Source: Cephalotus follicularis
Lineage: Eukaryota > Streptophyta > Magnoliopsida > Oxalidales > Cephalotaceae
DNA length: 64,000 nt
Reading direction: 5' to 3'
NCBI GenBank assembly: GCA_001972305.1
Contig: BDDD01002367.1
Span: forward strand, 62,001 to 126,000
Shown here one piece after another: positions 59,000 through 64,000 of the stretch. The notes beneath the pieces are model-generated. The model was not told where the DNA came from, searched no databases, and saw only the letters and a program-made list of their open reading frames with translations. Within the stretch, counting starts at the first letter, position 1. Every line of letters begins with the position of its first letter. The position numbers were made by a program, and so were the translations under genes.

Positions 59000-59834
59000 T
59001 CTTCGAAGGATCCACCGACAATCCTTCACTCGACACAATGTGACCTAGGAAAGTGACATGATCCAGCCAAAACTCGCACTTGCTGAATTTGGCGAATAAC
59101 TGTTCCTTCCGCAATGTCTACAATACGATCCTTAAATGTTGCATCTATTCCTGAATGCTCCTCGAATAAATAAGGATGTCGTCTAAGAATATAACGACAA
59201 ACTGGTCAAGATAGGGTTGGAACACTCTGTTCATCAAACACATAAAGGCTCCAGGAGCATTTGTCAAACCAAACGGCAGTATCATAAATTCGTAATGCCC
59301 ATATCTGGTTCAAAATGCGGTCTTCTCCATGTCACCTTCCCGGATCCTTAACTGATGATAACCTGTTCTCAGGTCAAGTTTGGGGAACACAGTCGAGCCT
59401 TGCAATTGGTTGAACAACTCCTCAATATGTTGCAGAGGATACTTGTTCTTTACAGTTACCTGATTTAGCAGCATGTAATCGATGTATAGTCGCATCGATC
59501 CATCCTTGTTTTTCACAAACAAGACCAGTGCTCCCCACAGCGATACACTCGGTCTGATGAAGCCCTTATCAAGATAATCCTGCAATTGAGTCTTCAACTC
59601 CTTCAGTTCAGCAGGAGCCATTCGGTACAGCGCTTTTTATATAGGAGCAGTCCCAGGCAATAGTTCAATGCTGAACTCTACATCTCTCTCCGGTGGCAAC
59701 AAGGTGAGATCATCCGGAAATACATCAGGAAAATCACATACAACAGGAACTTGTTCAATACTAGGCGTACCTTTCGTATGATCAATCCCATAAGCCAAAT
59801 AGCCTTCACATCCTTGCTAGAGATACTTCTGTGC
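59000..59834 (-). pseudogene. G2 reverse transcriptase
   Basis: Starts near LLPGTAPI and a stop, then [37 protein letters not shown] and [15 protein letters not shown] (first Asp). The catalytic box reads [11 protein letters not shown] (about 59185). Thumb text [18 protein letters not shown] follows. Stops lie after KTAF (TGA in place of Arg), after SIQE and after RIVL (TAG in place of Gln). All catalytic residues are present. Confidence 0.92.
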
Positions 59835-60407
59835 TCAAGTATAAGAAATGATCAGAGAAGAAACATTCTTCTCACAGATAAACTTGCACTCAGTCCCATC
59901 TCGAAGATAAATGGTCATCATCTTGTTATAGCAATCAACACAACCATGATGAGCATACAGCCAGTCCATCCCCAAGATTACATCGAAATCCCGAATAGGC
60001 AACAAAATCAAGTCAGCAGATAACTGAATCCCAGCTACCATGATCTCACAATTTTTCATTGTAGTATCATATAGAAGACAAGTACCAGCTGGAGTACTCA
60101 CCTCCAATACATAAGGTAAACTAGAAGTCAAACCATGCAAGTTGCAAGCAAACTCAAATGAAATGAATGAACGTGTCGCACCAGGATCAATCAATACATG
60201 AGCTAGTATGCCAGATATAAAAATGGTACCTCCCACAATAGTAGTAGATTCTGGCACATCATCTCTTGATAAGGTGTAGACCCTACCTTTCACAATCCCT
60301 TTTTCGGTATCCTTCCGTAGTTGAGCAGCCGCAACACTACCACTCGCACCAGCACTTCCCTGTTGGCCGCGTGCTTGATCCCTCATCATTGGACAACAAT
60401 TCAGCAT
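59835..60407 (-). pseudogene. G2 protease and gag-pol linker
   Basis: Open 190 codons. Retropepsin site HVLIDPGATRSFIS, flap region TPAGTCLLYD, and the C-terminal hallmark DFDVILGMDWLYAHHGCVD. Would cut the polyprotein during particle maturation. Ends with a stop before AQKYL. Confidence 0.92.
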
Positions 60408-61457
60408 ATGTTCTTATGAACCACACCTCAAGCATTTCCCCATCTTTTTCCAGCACTCAGTCTCATCATGGTTCTTGCGACCACAAAAAGAACATCCACC
60501 CAAATTCTGTTGACCGCTTCAGTTAGGAGTTCTTGATCGTCAATTTCTGCGTCGAGAACCTCCTTGACCTTTGATGTTGGATCTTGTCGACTTAGCAGGA
60601 TTATTACTCCCCTGCCCCTGTGACTGTGCGGGCCTTGATTGATTAGTACGAGACCACTCCGCCCTCCTCTCATTCGCATCGGCTTCCAGAATCATCACCT
60701 TTTCAGTAATATCTATAAAAGAAGTTAGCTGTAGCAATAACAGTTTAGACCTGATGTTAGGTCGAAGGCCTTTTAGAAACCTTCGGATCATTCACGATTC
60801 ACCCTCCACCAGATAGGGAGTATGCCTCGCCAACTCCACAAATCTAGTCTGGTACTGAGCTACCATCATATCCCCTTGACGTAATTCCATCTGCTCGGTC
60901 TCCCTCCGGTCACGCTCTATCTGCGGTACATAAGCTGCAGAGAACTCAGACTGAAATATGTCCCAAGTCCTGTCAAGTGCACGAGATTCCCACTTTGCTT
61001 CAGTCATCTCCCACTAATAGGTAGCCTCGCCCCATAAGCGGTATATAGCAAAGTTGAGTTTCTGTTCATCAGTACACTCCAAGGCAGCAAATATTTTCTC
61101 TAGATCTCTAATCCATTGCTTGGCCACAGTAGCATTCAACTCACCATTGAATATCGGAGGATTCTACCTCATGAACCACTCTAAATCTCTGCCAAATCCA
61201 CCAGTATGACAAGCTTCAGGAGCATGCTGATAGGCTCGGTTAGCCTTGTACATCTGTCGTATCTGTTCCATGTTCGCCGCATTGGCTTGCATCTGCTGCT
61301 GGAAGAGGTCAGCCATGCGGTCAAAATTGCTCCTCTCTTCTTGCACTGGAGGAATATTCACTCCTTCATTCGCTGGCGGATTATTTTCATGCACTGGCGG
61401 TGCATTGACTCCTTCGTCGGCTCTACGCCTTCCCCTTCTACCTCTTCGAAGATCCAT
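60408..61457 (-). pseudogene. G2 gag
   Basis: Starts MDLRRGRRGRRRADEGVN at 61457, 92 bases downstream of the primer site. Contains repeated PPVHENNPPANEGVNIPPVQ, a helical MADLFQQQMQANAANMEQI and the gag core (KWESRALDRTWDIFQSEFSA, then MVAQYQTRFVELARHTPYL). Near the end lie two zinc-knuckle-like stretches, CSFCGRKNHDETEC and CLRCGS-stop-EHMLNCC. Stops follow WFMR, EATY, VEGES, RRRN, RTPN and CGS; the two after RRRN and RTPN are TGA where Arg (CGA) is likely, that after EATY is TAG where Trp is likely. Confidence 0.9.
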
Positions 61458-61548
61458 TTAGTTTCCTATATGGAATGACATAATCATTAGGAAACAATTC
61501 ACTTAATTACCGAGAAACTTATCCCAGCGATAGCTTATTTAAAAGTAA

Positions 61549-61560
61549 GCTCTGATACCA
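61549..61560 (-). other. G2 primer binding site
   Basis: Minus strand TGGTATCAGAGC, three bases from the 5' LTR end. Matches initiator tRNA-Met. Confidence 0.94.
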
Positions 61561-62858
61561 TGCTGTCACACCCCGTTTCAAGTAAGAGACAACAGATATG
61601 GTGATATCAGTTATAACTAATAATCCGGCATTCAACATTAATCAACATTCATTAACATAAGCGGAAGCATTCCATTTCCGAATTATAAAATCATCCGCAC
61701 ACAGCCCATACTACGTGCCTATACAAAACTAACGATTATCCTTTTACATATTTGAAATGTAAAACAACAACAACGTAGTATGATCGTTCATTTCAATACA
61801 AAACATAGTAAGTAAATACGTTAAACAAAATAGAAGCTCTCCAATAAAGCTTCTGCAGCACCTCCCCGAATGCCTTCACTTAATCTGAAATTGTAGGGGG
61901 GTTAGTCGTTGTCCTCACTTGGCTAAGTAGGAATAAAGCTTGAGAAAGAATATATAAATGTAACATGAATGTCAGTTATCTGAAATAACATATATATAAG
62001 TATTTCAATATATATAAGCAATCATGCCAAGTGGTCATAGACAATACAATTGAAGAATACCGCACAAGGGTAAAATCAATCAATACAGTGATTTGGGTGT
62101 CACATGTTGCTAACTCCTAGCACGAACTGCACACCACCTAACTATCACCCTACACTCCGAAGATGATAGATCAAATCAATTCTGTCGGCATTTAGCGGGC
62201 AGTTAACAATCAGGATCTGCATTGCAGATAAGTGTGACGGAAGCTCTAGACAACTCCTGGCAAATAGGACCACCCCGTAGCCAGTGATGTCTCCTATCAC
62301 TCGAATAACGGCAATAACATAGACAACAATTCAATCGATTCAGTAGCAATATTACATATATCTATAATATGTAATATAATAGTTGTTTACTTTTAGAAAC
62401 ATTTAACAGTTCAGTAACCGTACCTCTCGATTGAGGAAACAGTATTCAATACAATAGTTGTGTCTCTCAATGGAGGAAAATCAATAAACCATTTGACAAT
62501 AAGTTTTCATTTTGGAAACAATAAAGAAAACCCATATTTGTGCTTATAGCACTAGTTGGTTCAATCATTAATATTAAGTGAAACAATTGTATTTATGAAC
62601 ACTTAATAGCTATACAGTATGTATAACAACATCATTAGACAGCAGCGGAACAATCACAATTCCAGGGTTCATTCAAGACGTTAGTAAACCCTAGTCATTC
62701 TTGCACAACTCTCACAAGCAGTACATAAGTTGTTTACTTTCTGTAATGTAACTACATAAGGTCAGGATTGACTGTTACAATCATCCCATGTGGAGGCCGG
62801 AGTAATTGCATACAATTTAAACCTAACACCACCTAATTATCAGTAATTTGTCTTTTAA

Positions 62859-62974
62859 CAGTCGGCTATTCATAAGAATATCCGGCCGTTTACATTAGGC
62901 AGTCGACTGTTTGTCCTTAACAGTCGGCTGTTTACATTGAGCAGTCGACTGTTGGGTTTAAACAGTCAACTGTT
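62859..62974. repeat. GTCGAC array 1 in G2 5' LTR
   Basis: Counterpart of 55570-55685, with only two substitutions between the copies. Confidence 0.87.
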
Positions 62975-63886
62975 TTTGTCCAGAATCGTCAGGCAGTAGT
63001 TTAATAAAACAGAGTATGCATGCTCACAATCAAATTCCAACCCAATCAATAACATGCAATCATACAGAAATCATCCAGGCATGATATACATATCATATCT
63101 TCTAAAACATGTCAAAACCCCTACCTCAAATGCTATCCCAGAATCAATTTGGATTGATTATTCTCTTTGAGTTCCAACTTCACTCAACACCAACAAACCT
63201 CCAATCTCAGCAATTAATCTCTACAGTTGCATGTTTACAGGTATATGCATCAAAACCAGTAAATTTTATTTGTTATCTAATCATGATAACAACTATAATC
63301 CAATCAGTAGCTTATCATACTTTCTTAAGATCTAATCCCACTTTTAACCAATTCTCCAACTCCTTACAATTCATACTATGGAGACATGTTAACAGTAGGT
63401 ATACAACTGTAATCAGTAGGTTATATCTACCATTAGCTATAGCAACAACCAGTGAGCTCGAATTGGTGACTTACCAGGAAGTTTTAAAGCTTCAAACTCC
63501 CTTTGCAACTCCAACTATCAACATGCAAGCTCCAACAATTCTCTCATTCGATTTTCTCTCCTCTGTGTTTCCTAACACTTAAATCAAGCTCTTCGCAACT
63601 GATATATAGAAGGTTTAAAGTTTAGGAATTTCGGCAGATTCCATAACTACTACCCCAGCATTTACTTCCTCTCTCTCTCACATGCATGTTTCTCACTTTT
63701 TCTTCTTCCAATTTCTGTCTTGCAGATTGCAGGTCTGCAGGTGGGATAGAGCACATGGAAGGCACCACCCTTGCACATTAAGGCAGCTAGTGACACGCAT
63801 CCCTCATGCATGATACGGTTAGAACACCTATCATCATCTGTCCTGCCCTGTTTCACGCCATGCACAGACACCTGTCTGAGCCAAAC

Positions 63887-63970
63887 CAGTCGATTATTGC
63901 CCTGTGATAGTCGACGGTCACTCCTTGAATCAAAACAGTCAGTTGTTACCTGTGACAGTCGGCTGTTTGA
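63887..63970. repeat. GTCGAC array 2 in G2 5' LTR
   Basis: Counterpart of 56598-56680, but with several changes inside the motif: CCAGTCGATTATTG, ATAGTCGACGGTC, ACAGTCAGTTGTT, ACAGTCGGCTGTT. Confidence 0.85.
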
Positions 63971-64000
63971 GGCTGGTTTTGGTTTAGTAATTTTATTCCT

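Larger units (their letters stand above)
54278..64000 (-). mobile_element. Chromovirus (Tekay/Del-like) G2, runs off right edge
   Basis: 3' LTR 54278-56827, polyprotein 56869-61457, primer site 61549-61560, 5' LTR from 61564 to beyond 64000. It has full domain order gag, zinc knuckles, protease, reverse transcriptase, RNase H, integrase, chromodomain. The two LTRs are very similar over the 2.4 kb visible. About a dozen stops and one frameshift disable the polyprotein. Inserted into Athila gag; its right target duplication is outside the window. Confidence 0.95.
61564..64000 (-). repeat. G2 5' LTR, cut by window end
   Basis: Minus strand, ends ACGGGGTGTGACA at 61564. Aligns with 54278-56710. 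The missing part is about 110 bases. Same antisense 157-codon ORF and arrays as the 3' LTR. Confidence 0.93.

Overview
This is plant nuclear DNA. I see no host gene, tRNA, rRNA or CRISPR array. Essentially the whole window is LTR retrotransposons: Ty1/copia, Ty3/gypsy chromovirus (Tekay/Del-like) and Ty3/gypsy Athila-like. They are nested inside one another, several kilobases long in the LTRs alone (about 2 to 3.3 kb each), and mostly broken by stops and frameshifts. This fits pericentromeric or other gene-poor heterochromatin of a flowering plant. Species cannot be named from the sequence.

Layout. 1-5988: 3' part of a plus-strand copia element (C1) with its 3' LTR. 5989-7681: non-coding, LTR-like remnant with a poly(A) signal and a TATA box. 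7682-9538: truncated gypsy LTR (T1). 9539-10315: fragment of another gypsy LTR, minus strand. 10320-11695: open RNase H-integrase fragment (G0, minus), abutting a 3.3-kb LTR (11696-15025) without a primer site between them. 15026-16772: internal tail and inverted LTR debris. 16773-22804: plus-strand gypsy complex with three copies of the same LTR start (element L1 = 17133-22804). 22805-25151: unassigned repeat.

25152-42987 is one minus-strand element (G1) carrying only gag, between near-matching duplications ATGTA/GTGTA. Its left LTR is split by a complete copia insertion (C2, 27822-35574, TACAA/TATAA). Its right LTR is split by a solo LTR (A, 39057-41754, GCAGT/GCAGT). 42988-43889 is unassigned. 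43890-54277 is an Athila-like element (minus), split in gag by solo LTR B (50511-53265, GCAGT/GTAGT) and again by a chromovirus with chromodomain (G2, 54278 to beyond the window end). Insertion order: the region around 25.1/43.0 kb, then G1, then C2 and solo A inside G1; separately Athila, then solo B and G2 inside it.

The most unusual pattern is not a gene. Many LTRs, from Tekay-like, Athila-like and unassigned families, carry loose arrays of short palindromes sharing the core GTCGAC with one of three flank types: AAGCGTCGACGCTT, CCAGTCGACTGG (or AACAGTCGACTGTT), and GAGTCGACTC. The arrays sit in otherwise unrelated LTR sequence. In addition, a GC-rich block in the copia C2 LTR shares wording with gypsy LTRs. 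Together these suggest that LTRs in this genome exchange or independently grow the same modules.
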